This document shows, one piece after another, positions 1 to 8,643 of a DNA stretch of 64,000 nt (the stretch's first letter is position 1; each line of letters opens with the position of its first letter). The position numbers and the translations under genes are program-made. The notes under the pieces are model-generated. The model saw only the letters and a program-made list of their open reading frames with translations. It did no database searches and was not told the DNA's origin. The stretch is from positions 4,634,283 through 4,698,282 of the forward strand of contig NZ_KQ031391.1 in assembly GCF_000966285.1 (NCBI RefSeq). Reading direction: 5' to 3'. The DNA is from Pseudofrankia sp. DC12 (GTDB taxonomy: Bacteria > Actinomycetota > Actinomycetes > Frankiales > Frankiaceae).

Positions 1-47
1 GCGACGACCGCCACCCCGGGCACGTTCGCGAAGTCCAGGTCAGCCAC
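1..47 (-). CDS. Possible 5' end of a CDS cut by the window edge
   Basis: On the minus strand a protein-like reading frame runs off the left edge of the window. It could start at the GTG at 47 and begins M-ADLDFANVPGVAVV. The same frame stays open and protein-like upstream to about 120, so the true start could lie further up, next to the end of the TetR gene. The product cannot be told from 15 residues. No good ribosome binding site is seen for the GTG. Confidence 0.25.
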   Translation of the reverse strand, partial: MADLDFANVPGVAVV

Positions 48-126
48 GGTGGCGTCAACGCACGCCGACGAGAACAGGTTCCAGAAATTCCCCGCGAGCC
101 GGGCGGCGTCAGGACAGCGGGCGGCC

Positions 127-837
127 TCAGGACAGATAGAGGGTCAGTGCCTCGACGAGGCCGGCACGGGCCGCGGACACGTCGGTGTAGCTGCTCAGGC
201 CGCCGATGTCGTGCAGGCCGAGGATCGCGCCCGGCATGAGGAACCGGACCTTGGCCAGGCGCTCCCTGGAGACGGTCAGGCCGTCGAACGCGTGGTCCCA
301 CACCTCGGCCCACCGGTTGTCCCAGGCGGCCAGCGCGGCGGCGGTGCGCGGGTGGTCCCGTTCGACCACGGCCGCGTCACGCGGCAGGAACAACCGCAGC
401 GTGTTGACCGCGCGGGCGCTGGGCGAGTCCAGCGAGTTCCAGACCAGATCGACGATCGCCTCCAGGCGCGCCGCCAGCGGCAGGCCGGCCAGCCGGTCCA
501 TGGTCGGATGGAAGCTCGGCCGGAAGGACGCGTGTTCGATGACGGCCGCCCAGACGCCGTCGGCCTCGCCGAACTGGTGCTGGATCGTCCCCCAGGTGAC
601 GCCGGCCTCCCGGGCGATCAGATTCGCGCTGACGACGTCCGGCCCGCCGGCGGCGAGCAGGTCCACGGCGACCTTCAGGATGCGCCCGCGGGTGGCGAGC
701 CCGCGTCGGTTCAACCGGGTTCCCTTGGCGTTCAGGCCCGCCGCCCCCATGAAGCTCGCAGGCGGCGCCTTGGAGGTCGTTGTCGTAGCTGGCGCCGAGA
801 CGGCGGCGATCGTGGTGGAGGTGGTCACCTGGCCCAT
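127..837 (-). CDS. TetR family transcriptional regulator
   Basis: This 236-residue protein has an N-terminal helix-turn-helix of TetR type at about residues 45-95 (ILKVAVDLLAAGG, then IAREAGVTWGTIQHQFGE), preceded by a 40-residue Thr/Ala-rich leader. The C-terminal part is the variable ligand-binding half. TetR proteins are usually dimeric repressors of a neighbouring gene. This one is divergent from an ABC exporter across a 428-bp gap that holds a dyad-rich site at 981-1017, so control of the exporter and of itself is likely by inference. The ligand is unknown. Confidence 0.85.
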   Translation of the reverse strand: MGQVTTSTTIAAVSAPATTTTSKAPPASFMGAAGLNAKGTRLNRRGLATRGRILKVAVDLLAAGGPDVVSANLIAREAGVTWGTIQHQFGEADGVWAAVIEHASFRPSFHPTMDRLAGLPLAARLEAIVDLVWNSLDSPSARAVNTLRLFLPRDAAVVERDHPRTAAALAAWDNRWAEVWDHAFDGLTVSRERLAKVRFLMPGAILGLHDIGGLSSYTDVSAARAGLVEALTLYLS

Positions 838-980
838 TGAGCGCCCCCTACAGCCGAGCGGACGGTGCCGCCGGTGGAGCCCGCGGACCCGCCGCGCGAC
901 CGAGTCGGAACTCCAGCGTCAGCACGCACTGTCGACGCTGTGTCGGCGCACAGGTGGGAACCGGCGGAGTGTTATTGGCT

Positions 981-1017
981 ATACGTTACCCGTATGCCAC
1001 CCTCGGTCGGCATACGG
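981..1017. promoter_or_regulatory. Dyad-rich putative operator between TetR and ABC exporter genes
   Basis: The 428-bp gap between the divergent genes is otherwise featureless, but here three ATACG/CGTAT half-sites cluster. ATACG at 981-985 and CGTAT at 991-995 form an inverted repeat with a 5-bp spacer. GTATGCC at 992-998 and GGCATAC at 1009-1015 form a second one with a 10-bp spacer. TATACG at 980-985 could also serve as a -10 element. The arrangement suits a TetR-family repressor binding in its own promoter region; this is inferred from position and symmetry. Confidence 0.45.
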
Positions 1018-1265
1018 CCGGAAATGTCTGCCTTCTCGGAATCATTCGCGGGCGTACCCGTCGGCGGGAGCGAACGCCCCGGTCCAGCCGCAAGGGGGGC
1101 GCTCGCTGCGTCGCGGTGGCGGCCGACATACGACCTGCGACGTACGAGGCGGGCCCGAACTCTCGTCTTGCGGCTGATGCGCGGCCTACGGCCGAATCCC
1201 TAGCGTGGCAGCGTGGCCAGCCTGAACCGTCCCGCTGGCCGACGCGGCGTGGCGGGAGAGCACAG

Positions 1266-2228
1266 ATGATCGAAGTTCATGGGCTGACAAAACGCTACGG
1301 CGAGCGCACCGCCGTCGCGGACCTCACCTTCACGGTGCGGCCCGGAAGCGTGACCGGGTTCCTCGGGCCGAACGGCGCCGGTAAGTCCACCACCATGCGC
1401 ATGATCGCCGGGCTGGACGAGCCGACCGCCGGCACCGTCCGGGTGAACGGCAGGGACTACCGGTCCGCCAGCGCCCCGATGGCCGAGCTCGGCATCCTGC
1501 TGGAGGCCCGCGCGGTGCACACCAGCCGCTCGGCCTACAGCCACCTGCTCGCCCTCGCACAGACGAACGGCATACCCCGCCGCCGCGTCGACGAGGTGAT
1601 CGACCTGGTCGGCCTGCGCGAGGTCGCCAGGAAGCGGGTCGGTGGGTTCTCCCTCGGCATGGGCCAGCGGCTCGGGGTAGCCTCCGCGCTGCTCGGTGAC
1701 CCCCGCACGGTCGTGCTGGACGAGCCGGTCAACGGCCTCGACCCCGAGGGCATCCGCTGGGTCCGCACGCTGCTGAAGTCGCTCGCCGCCGAGGGACGGA
1801 CCATCTTCGTCTCCTCCCACCTGATGAGCGAGATGGCGCTGACCGCGGAGCGGCTGATCGTCATCGGCCGCGGCCGGCTGCTCGCCGACACGACCGTGGC
1901 CGAACTCGTCGCGCAGGCGTCGGGCTCCGTCGTTCTGGTGCGCTCGCCGCGGGCCGGCGAGCTGCGCGACCTGCTGGTCGGGCCGGATGTCACGATCTCC
2001 AGCGCCGCCGCCGGTGAGCTGGAGGTCCGGGGCCTGTCCGCCGCGCAGATCGGCGACATCGCCTGCGCGCACAGCGTGGCGCTGCACGAGCTGGCCACCC
2101 AGCGGGCGTCGCTGGAGCAGGCGTTCATGGAGATGACGGAGGACTCCGTCGAGTACCACGCGCACACGGACGCGGCCCGGTCCATCCCGGCCCGGCGTGA
2201 GCCCGTCGCGTCTGGAGAGGCCCGATGA
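1266..2228 (+). CDS. ABC transporter ATP-binding protein (ABC-2 exporter type)
   Basis: This 320-residue protein is the ATPase of an ABC exporter. The Walker A motif (GPNGAGKST, about residues 36-44), an ABC signature variant (FSLGMGQRLG) and Walker B with the following D-loop (VLDEPVNGLDPEG) are all visible, and the C-terminal 80 residues are the usual extension of the DrrA/BcrA/NatA-like group. The ATG at 1266 is preceded by GGGAGAG at a good distance. Its stop overlaps the permease start by 4 bp, so the two are translationally coupled. The histidine kinase and response regulator that follow suggest a drug or lantibiotic type detoxification module, but the substrate is unknown. Confidence 0.9.
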   Translation: MIEVHGLTKRYGERTAVADLTFTVRPGSVTGFLGPNGAGKSTTMRMIAGLDEPTAGTVRVNGRDYRSASAPMAELGILLEARAVHTSRSAYSHLLALAQTNGIPRRRVDEVIDLVGLREVARKRVGGFSLGMGQRLGVASALLGDPRTVVLDEPVNGLDPEGIRWVRTLLKSLAAEGRTIFVSSHLMSEMALTAERLIVIGRGRLLADTTVAELVAQASGSVVLVRSPRAGELRDLLVGPDVTISSAAAGELEVRGLSAAQIGDIACAHSVALHELATQRASLEQAFMEMTEDSVEYHAHTDAARSIPARREPVASGEAR

Positions 2229-3055
2229 CCACCACCCTCGCCGAGCCGCCGACCGCGACGGCCCCGCCGTTCCCCGGCATGCGTGTCAGCCAGCCCCGGG
2301 TGATCAAGTCCGAGTGGACGAAGTTCCGCTCGCTGCGCTCGACGCTCATCACGCTGGCCGCCGCAGTGGCGCTGACCATCGGCCTCGCGGCGCTGTTCTG
2401 CGCCGTGATCGCCAATCACTGGGACCACCTCGAACCGGCCCGCAAGCTCACCTTCGACGCCACCGAGGCGAGCCTGCGCGGTGTGACGCTGGCGCAGCTC
2501 GCCGTCGGGGTGCTCGGCGTGCTGCTGGTCTCCGGCGAGTACGCGACCGGCATGATCCGTGCCTCGCTCACGGTCGTGCCCAGGCGGCTGCCGGTCCTCT
2601 GGGCCAAGATGGCTGTCTTCACGGCCGTCGTCGGCGTCACCTCCGTCATCTCGACGCTCGTCGCGTTCTTCCTCGGCCAGTCGCTGCTGGCCAGCAAGCA
2701 CCTCAACGTGGCGTTCTCGCACCCGCACACGGCCCGGATGGTGTTTGGCGCGGCGGTCTACCTGCTGCTGGTGGGCCTCACCGGGATGGCGCTCGGCGGT
2801 CTGTTCCGCAACACCGCCGCCGGCATCTCCAGCCTCGTCGCGCTCTACTTCGTCATCCCGCCGCTGTTCGAACTGCTCCCGTCCTCCTGGGCGACGAACA
2901 TCAGCCCGTACCTGCCGTCCAACGCCGGCTCGGCGTTCTGGCAGCGCGCGGACCCGAGCCTTCTCTCGCCGGGCCAGGGTTTCCTGGTGATCCTGGCCTG
3001 GACGGCCGTCTTCGTGGTCCTCGCGGCGGTCCGGCTCAAGCGAGCCGACGCCTAG
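2225..3055 (+). CDS. ABC transporter permease (ABC-2 type)
   Basis: This 276-residue integral membrane protein has about six hydrophobic segments: the first follows the conserved SEWTKFRSLRSTL motif near residue 30, and the last ends just before the short basic C-terminus. SEWTKxRS at the N-terminus is typical of actinobacterial ABC-2 permeases that pair with DrrA-like ATPases. The ATG overlaps the ATPase stop (ATGA). Together with the upstream ATPase it should form a homodimeric-type exporter in the cytoplasmic membrane. Confidence 0.85.
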   Translation: MTTTLAEPPTATAPPFPGMRVSQPRVIKSEWTKFRSLRSTLITLAAAVALTIGLAALFCAVIANHWDHLEPARKLTFDATEASLRGVTLAQLAVGVLGVLLVSGEYATGMIRASLTVVPRRLPVLWAKMAVFTAVVGVTSVISTLVAFFLGQSLLASKHLNVAFSHPHTARMVFGAAVYLLLVGLTGMALGGLFRNTAAGISSLVALYFVIPPLFELLPSSWATNISPYLPSNAGSAFWQRADPSLLSPGQGFLVILAWTAVFVVLAAVRLKRADA

Positions 3056-3101
3056 TCTCGAGAGGTCCGGCCGGCCGCGGCCGGGGAGGGAGGTGAGACG
3101 A

Positions 3102-4562
3102 GTGAGCGTGATCTCGCCGGCGCGGTGGCAGGCGGTCCAGGCCAGGGCCAGGCGAGCCGTCCCCCGGCCCGCCTGGCGGCCTCGGCAGTGGGCAGCCGTG
3201 CGCGGTCTGGCCGAGGCGTTCGACGGCGACCCGTCGCGGAACTACGCTCGCGCCCTCGCGTTGCTCGCGCCGGTGGCCGTGCTGGCGCTCGGTATGCCGA
3301 GCGCGGTGCGTGACTCCTTGCGGGCGGGCCACCCGCTCGCCCTGACCGTCTCACTCACGGTCGCGCTCGCGGCGACGCTGCTGTTCCGCCGTCGCCACCC
3401 GTTCACGACGTTCGCCGTCGTCTCGGCGATCGCCTTCAGCCAGTGGCTGTTCGACGTCCGGCTGATGGCGGACATCGCGTTGCTCGTCGCGTTCTACACC
3501 GTCGCGGCCTGCGGGTCGGTCTGGGCGATCATCGCCGCCGGCGCGGTGATGGAGATCGGGATCGGGCTCGCGGTCGACCGGTGGGCGGAGGTAGGCGTCT
3601 GGATCACCGTTTTCGTCCTGCTGTCCGGGATGGCGGTGGCTGCCGGGGTGCTCGGGATCTTCGCGCGGACCCGCACCGCCTACCTCTCGCAGCTGCGGCA
3701 GCGGGCCGAGCGGCTCGAACGGGAGCGCGACCAGCAGGCCGAGCTCGCCACGGCCCGCGAGCGCGGCCGGATCGCCCGCGAGATGCACGACATCGTCGCC
3801 CACCACCTGACCGTCATCATCGCGCTGTCCGAGGGCGCGGCGGCGACGGTCGGCGGCTCGCCGGACGCCGCCCGCGACGCGATGAGCACGGTCTCCGCCA
3901 CCGGCCGCGAGGCGCTGGCCGACACGCGCCGCCTGCTCGGCGTGCTGCGCGGCTACACCCCGGACCCGGCCCTGCCAGCCGTGGCACCCGGCGCGCCGGC
4001 TGAGGAGGACCGCGCGCCCCAGCCCGGGCTCGCGAGCCTCGAAACGTTGCTCGACCAGGTCAGAGCGGCGGGGCTGGCCGTGACGCTGACGGTCCGCGGC
4101 GACGGCCGTGCGCTGCCCGGTGGGCTCCAGCTGGCCGTCTACCGGCTGATCCAGGAGTCGCTGACGAACGCCCTCAAGCACGCCGGCCCGGGCTGCGCCG
4201 CCCGGGTGACCGTCGACTACCGGCCGGACCGGGTGCTGCTCGACGTCGTCGACGACGGCGCCGCGGGCTGGCAGCCTGACGACCCGGGGTTGCCCGGGTT
4301 GGCCTTCGTGGGCCAGCCCGTCCCCCCAGGCCGCGACGCTGCGTCCGCTGTCTCCCAGAATCTGGTCCCTCCCAGCCCTGGCTCGGATGGCCCCGTCTCC
4401 GCGGGCCATGGCGTCACGGGGATGCGGGAACGAGTCGCCGCCTGGGGCGGCGAGCTGACCTGTGGCCCGCTGCGGTCCGGCGGCTGGCGCGTCACCGCCT
4501 GCCTGCCTCGCTCGGCCGCCACCGACCGGCCGGCCGAGACCGTTCTGCCGGGTGCGGCGTGA
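3102..4562 (+). CDS. NarL-group sensor histidine kinase
   Basis: The protein has about four to five membrane segments in the first 170 residues, then a coiled-coil stretch (LRQRAERLERERDQQAEL), the HisKA_3 dimerisation box with the phospho-acceptor in REMHDIVAHH (His229), and an HATPase domain (ESLTNALKHA N-box, DDG, GMRER near the end). An insertion of about 45 residues rich in Gly and Pro separates the DDG motif from the last G-box. GTG at 3102 fits GGAGGGAGG upstream best; GTG at 3093 and 3108 are alternatives. It overlaps the response regulator gene by one base, so the two are a cognate pair, probably sensing cell-envelope or drug stress. Confidence 0.88.
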   Translation: MSVISPARWQAVQARARRAVPRPAWRPRQWAAVRGLAEAFDGDPSRNYARALALLAPVAVLALGMPSAVRDSLRAGHPLALTVSLTVALAATLLFRRRHPFTTFAVVSAIAFSQWLFDVRLMADIALLVAFYTVAACGSVWAIIAAGAVMEIGIGLAVDRWAEVGVWITVFVLLSGMAVAAGVLGIFARTRTAYLSQLRQRAERLERERDQQAELATARERGRIAREMHDIVAHHLTVIIALSEGAAATVGGSPDAARDAMSTVSATGREALADTRRLLGVLRGYTPDPALPAVAPGAPAEEDRAPQPGLASLETLLDQVRAAGLAVTLTVRGDGRALPGGLQLAVYRLIQESLTNALKHAGPGCAARVTVDYRPDRVLLDVVDDGAAGWQPDDPGLPGLAFVGQPVPPGRDAASAVSQNLVPPSPGSDGPVSAGHGVTGMRERVAAWGGELTCGPLRSGGWRVTACLPRSAATDRPAETVLPGAA

Positions 4563-5338
4563 TGACGGGTCCGGCCGGCCAGGCACGGGCCGGGGCCGGC
4601 GGTTCCGTGTCCGCGCCGGCCGGGTCCTTGTCCGCCGACTCCGGGGGCGCGGCGTCGATCCGGGTGCTGCTCGCCGACGACCAGCCGCTGATCAGGCTGG
4701 GTTTCCGCATGTTCCTGCGGGCCGAGCCGGGCATCGAGGTCGTCGGCGAGGCCGACGACGGGGCGAGCGCCGTCAGACTGGCCCGTCAGCTGCGCCCGGA
4801 CGTGGTCTTCATGGACGTCCGGATGCCCGGCATGGACGGCATCGAGGCGACCGCCGCGATCGTCGCGGCCCGGCTGCCGACCAGGGTGCTGATCCTGACC
4901 ACGTTCGACCTCGACCAGTACGTCTACGCGGGCCTGCGGGCCGGGGCGAGTGGCTTCCTGCTCAAGGACGCGCGCCCGGCCGAGCTCGCCGCGGCCGCCC
5001 ACGCGGTGGCCGCGGGCGACGCCGTCATCGCGCCGAGCGCCACGCGCCGGCTGCTGGAGACGTTCACGCCGCTGCTGCCCACCCCCGAGCAGGCCGACGC
5101 CCGATCGTCCGCGCTGGCCGCCCTCACCGACCGTGAGCATGACGTCCTGCTCCTGGTGGCCCAGGCCCGCACCAACCGCGAGATTGCCGACGGGCTGCAC
5201 GTCTCCGAGGCCACTGTGAAGGTCCACGTCGGCCGGATCCTGGCCAAGCTGGGCCTGCGGGACCGGGTCCAGACCGTCGCCTTCGCTTACGAGACCGGTC
5301 TGATCACCCCAAGCGCCGGCTACCGGGCGAACGGCTGA
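4562..5338 (+). CDS. NarL/FixJ-type response regulator
   Basis: The 258-residue protein starts with about 30 residues of Ala/Gly-rich leader, then a receiver domain (LLADDQPLIRLGF acid pair; phospho-acceptor Asp85 in FMDVRMPGMDG; Lys in LLKDARPAEL), and a LuxR-type helix-turn-helix at the C-terminus (LTDREHDVLLLVAQ, then EIADGLHVSEATVKVHVGRI). Its start shares a base with the kinase stop (TGATG), and it is the last gene of the ABC-kinase-regulator operon. It probably activates the upstream exporter genes. Confidence 0.9.
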   Translation: MTGPAGQARAGAGGSVSAPAGSLSADSGGAASIRVLLADDQPLIRLGFRMFLRAEPGIEVVGEADDGASAVRLARQLRPDVVFMDVRMPGMDGIEATAAIVAARLPTRVLILTTFDLDQYVYAGLRAGASGFLLKDARPAELAAAAHAVAAGDAVIAPSATRRLLETFTPLLPTPEQADARSSALAALTDREHDVLLLVAQARTNREIADGLHVSEATVKVHVGRILAKLGLRDRVQTVAFAYETGLITPSAGYRANG

Positions 5339-5401
5339 CGGCGTGACCGGCTGACGGCGGCAGCCTGGGCCGTCCCAAGCCGGCTGGTAGGTCGTGGGTG
5401 G

Positions 5402-5637
5402 GGGTGAAGTGCCAGCCGGTGAGTTCCTCGGCTTGGATCGCGATCTGTTGGCGCCAGTGATCTCGATCCGTTCCACCACGTCGGTGAGGATCTTGCGGAG
5501 GGCCGTCAGACCGTCCTCGGTCGTCGTCTGGCGGTCTCTCCTCTGGCGACATTCCAACGGGCGCTGACAACGATGACGGCACCGAGGGCAGCGAAAGCAG
5601 AACCGATCGCGGCTTTCAGGGTAACCGCTCGGTTCAT
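5402..5637 (-). pseudogene. Remnant of a small membrane protein gene, frameshifted
   Basis: On the minus strand an ATG at 5637 opens a 43-residue frame with a clear hydrophobic segment (LKAAIGSAFAALGAVIVVSA) that ends at a TGA at 5506. The neighbouring frame then continues protein-like (TTTEDGLTALRKILTDVVER), and a third frame continues further (RQQIAIQAEELTGWHF). This pattern suggests one ancestral gene for a membrane-anchored small protein, broken by at least two indels. A genuine 43-residue membrane peptide at 5506-5637 is the alternative. The function is unknown. The rest of the 313-bp gap 5339-5651 shows nothing else. Confidence 0.4.
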
Positions 5638-5651
5638 GAGCTATCAACAGC

Positions 5652-6771
5652 GTGGTCGCCCCTGTGGGCCAGCTTCCGTCGGTCATCCGCGGCCGGGACG
5701 AGCTGCTCACCGAGCTCACGGCCGCCATGGAGCGCAACGACGGTTCGGTGTTCGTCCTGCACGGACTGGGGGGATCGGGCAAGACGACGGTCGCGCTCGA
5801 GGTGGCCCGGCGCGCCCAGGTCCGGGCCCGCTCGGCCGACGACCCTGCGGACCCGGCCGGCGCGCCGACTGGGGGCCGTGCCGCCTGGTGGGTGTCCGCG
5901 GCGAGCGCGGCGGCGTCGAGCGCCGGAATGCGACAGCTGGCCGTCGAGCTGGGCGCGGACACCGAGCAGCTGCGCCTGGCCTGGTCGGGCCAGGCGAGCG
6001 CGTCCGACCTGGTATGGCGGCTGCTGAATGAACGTAGCGACGCCTGGGTGCTGGTCGTCGACAACGCGGACGACCTGGACCTGCTGACCTCCACGCGGAC
6101 GCGGGTCGCGAGCCTGGCCGACCTTGCCCTCGTCGACCTGGCCGCCCGGCCCGGCCCAGACCCCGACGACCCGCTGGCCTACACGCTCAGCCTGCACCCG
6201 CTGGTCCGGGCGACCAGCCCACCGCGAGCAGGGCCGGTATGACGAGGCACGGGAGGAGTTCCTGGCGGTGCTTGCCGCCCAGCGCGCGCAGCTCGGCGAG
6301 GATCACCCCCACACGCTGGTGACCCGCAGCAACGTCGCCTCCATGTACTTCGTTGCCGGGCTGCTCGAACAGGCCGAGGAGGAGTACCGCGCCGTGCTCG
6401 ACGCGGAGCGGCGGCTGCTCGGCGACGCCGACATCGAAATCCTGGTCACGAACGGCAACCTAGCCTGCGTGCTCGCCGAACGGGGCCGCTACCAGCAGGC
6501 CGAGGCCGAGTACCGGACGGTGCTCGCGGCGGAGACCAGGGTGCTGGGTGCCGAGCATCCCGACACCCTGACCACCAGGCACAACCTGGGTGAGACGCTC
6601 GCCGCTCAGGGCCGGCGTGACGACGCGCTCGCCGAGCTGCGCACGGTCCTCGACGCACGTCGTCGCGTTCTCGGCCCGCAACACCCCAACACCCGACAGA
6701 CCGAGAGTGAGCTGTCCAAACTCGCCCCCGGGCTGCCTTCCGAGCCCGATGACCGCGGCCGCCAGCCGTAG
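5652..6771 (+). pseudogene. Broken NB-ARC/TPR protein gene
   Basis: The first part, from a GTG at 5652, encodes an NB-ARC type P-loop NTPase start: IRGRDELLTEL, Walker A LHGLGGSGKTTVA, Walker B-like WVLVVDNADDLDLL. Soon after Walker B the sequence jumps to a segment normally found just before the TPR repeats (DPLAYTLSLHPLVRAT), so most of the ARC and linker region is missing. A frame change near 6220 then leads into a different frame that encodes about four TPR units ending at 6771 (repeated motif RYDEAREEFLAVL, LLEQAEEEYRAVL, RYQQAEAEYRTVL). Such STAND-type NTPases act as signalling or defence switches; this copy cannot make the full protein. Confidence 0.7.
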
Positions 6772-7242
6772 GTGGGGAGCGCCCACCGTCGTTGGCGCCG
6801 GCTGCCGCGTCCGGTCGGCTGCGCGAGGATGACCCGGGCGCCGCGCCGTCCGCGAGCAGCGCGGCGCCGGCCACCAGGGCGGTGACGAACCCGCCGTGGG
6901 CCGACTGGCGCTGCTCGGCCCGCCCGCGCAGCAGGCCCTGCCGGATGATCGTGTAGGGCGAAGGTGTCCTCGAACCTGCCCGGATAGCGCCGACGACGGG
7001 CCCGTCGAGCGGGACGGTGTGCGCGTCCTCGTTGTGGGAGAACTCTTCGGCCGCGTGGCGCACCGCGGCGACGAACGTGCTGGTGGCGTCGGTGTCGGTG
7101 GCAGGTTCGGCTGCCAGTCATCCCTTCGCCACGAGGGCAGGGAGCGTTGCGGCCGCGGTCGGTGGGGGTCAGAGGGTCGGCCACGCCACTGGGTGGGGGT
7201 CATGACCTGCACGGCCACGCCACCGACCGGGGCCGGACCCGG
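6772..7242. other. Gene-free stretch, possible decayed minus-strand ORF
   Basis: No convincing gene is seen in these 471 bp. On the minus strand the frame running leftward from about 7100 is protein-like for some 90 residues (TSTFVAAVRHAAEEFSHNE, then VPLDGPVVGAIRAGSRTP), with a possible GTG at 7063, but it has no ribosome binding site and runs on antisense into the TPR remnant. It may be a relic of a small Asp/Glu-containing hypothetical protein. The stretch lies between two other gene wrecks. Confidence 0.35.
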
Positions 7243-7731
7243 TCACGCCGCCTGGCGTAGCGCGCGGGCCTCACCGTCGGGCAACGCGTGGTAGACGAGC
7301 GTGAGCAGTTCGCGGGCCGCGGCGACTTTCCCGATGTTGGTGCCACGCCGCTGTCCGATCCTGGTTTTGGTGGTGCCGAGGATCGGGGTGGACGCGGGCA
7401 GGACCTGCACGGCCTCGATCGCGGTCCAGCGGACCAGGGTGGAGCCCTGCTTGGTGATGTGCCAGCGGTGCACGGTCGTGTCGGACTCGTGGTGGCGCGG
7501 GGTCAGACCGGCCCAGCTGGTCAGGTGGCCCGCGGTGGGGAACCGGTGCACGTCCCCGATCTCGGCGACGAACACCGCGCCCAGCGTCGGCCCGACTCCA
7601 GGGATCTGTTGGACCGCCCGGTAGCCCGGATCGCCGGCGAGCCGGGTACTGATCTGGCGGCGGACGGTGTCGATCTCCTCGTCGAGCAGGTCGATGACCA
7701 GCGCACCCCTCTCGTCGACCTGGCGATCCAA
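7243..7731 (-). pseudogene. IS110 family transposase, 3' fragment
   Basis: This 162-residue frame is the C-terminal half of an IS110/IS1111-type transposase (Transposase_20 domain): the helix-hairpin-helix IPGVGPTLGAVFVAEIGD, the WAGLTPRHHESD region, and the catalytic serine region around TKQGSTLVRWTAIEAV. The N-terminal DEDD RuvC-like nuclease domain is absent upstream, so the enzyme is inactive. No terminal repeats are expected for this family and none is seen. It marks an old insertion beside the broken NB-ARC/TPR gene. Confidence 0.8.
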
Positions 7732-7922
7732 ACACGGGCGTCACTCTTCCCTACCGGGCAGCCCCGTACCGCGCTCAGGCTGGCTCGACACCTGGACCGA
7801 CCAGGACTCCGACAACGTCGCCGTCGACAGCGCTGACGCGTTCGCCTTCCAGCGACACGAGAGCCGCGCCCGGCTAGCAGGCGGTCGGGGCTGCCCGGCG
7901 CGGGCGCCGAAGCCGCGCCTGA

Positions 7923-8618
7923 TCAGGACGTGGTGTCGAACGCGGCCAGCAGCTCGGTGCCGGCGGCCGAGAGGACCTTGTCGGTGCGGACCAGCTCGAC
8001 CCGGTGCAGCGGGAAGGAGCCGAAACACGCGTTCCGGCATGCGTGGACCGCCGGCGGGACGGCCGTGAGGTCGGCGCAGCGGAACCGCACCACGTTGCTG
8101 ACCGCGATCCGCAGCGGCTCCTGCCGTGGCGGCCCGGTCTCCAGGTCGCGCAGGATCGAGGCGCGCAACGCGAGCGGGGCCGACGCCGGCCGCGCATAGG
8201 CCCGGACGTAGACGGTATGGCGCGCGACCGCCAGGCCCCGCAGGGTGAAGGTGATCGGTGGTGCGGCCCCGACGCGGTGTGCGAGTACCGCCGCCACCCG
8301 CTCCAGCGGAAGATCGGCGTACCGGTCGAGATTCGCCAGCGTGATGTGGATGGCACCAGCGGGATACAGGTAGTGCTGGTCGGCGCCGGCTGGTGCGGCC
8401 GGCTGCGCGGCGGCCCGGACCCGCGCCGCCAGCTCCGTCGGCACCCGCACGACCGTGGTCAGAAACGCCCGCGGCCCTTCCTCGCCCCGCCAGACACCTA
8501 CCCCGTCGCGCCGCAGCGCCAAGGCCTCCCGGCCGCGCAGGAGACCGAACCGGCCGTGCTGCGCCAGTTCGCCGCCGAGCAGCCCGCACAGGCGCTCCGC
8601 CGTCGACCACCGGTCCAC
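7923..8618 (-). CDS. 2H phosphoesterase-like (2'-5' RNA ligase superfamily) protein
   Basis: This 231-residue soluble protein resembles the 2H phosphoesterase fold: a first H-x-T motif in AIHITLANLDRY and a second, degenerate motif in PLHRVELVRTDKVLS near the C-terminus. The second site has His-Arg-Val rather than His-x-Thr/Ser, so catalysis is uncertain. Such proteins hydrolyse or ligate 2'-5' or cyclic phosphodiester bonds in RNA or nucleotides. The gene lies 25 bp downstream of the SDR gene on the same strand and may be co-transcribed with it. Confidence 0.5.
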   Translation of the reverse strand: MDRWSTAERLCGLLGGELAQHGRFGLLRGREALALRRDGVGVWRGEEGPRAFLTTVVRVPTELAARVRAAAQPAAPAGADQHYLYPAGAIHITLANLDRYADLPLERVAAVLAHRVGAAPPITFTLRGLAVARHTVYVRAYARPASAPLALRASILRDLETGPPRQEPLRIAVSNVVRFRCADLTAVPPAVHACRNACFGSFPLHRVELVRTDKVLSAAGTELLAAFDTTS

Positions 8619-8643
8619 GGCGGGATCGTATGCGGGGGTTCTC

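Noticed and set aside
6446..7063. Minus-strand CDS over the TPR remnant
   Set aside because: The upstream third looks protein-like, but there is no ribosome binding site and the rest is antisense to a recognisable TPR region.
7243..7731. Complete insertion sequence
   Set aside because: Only the C-terminal transposase half is present and no left end can be identified.
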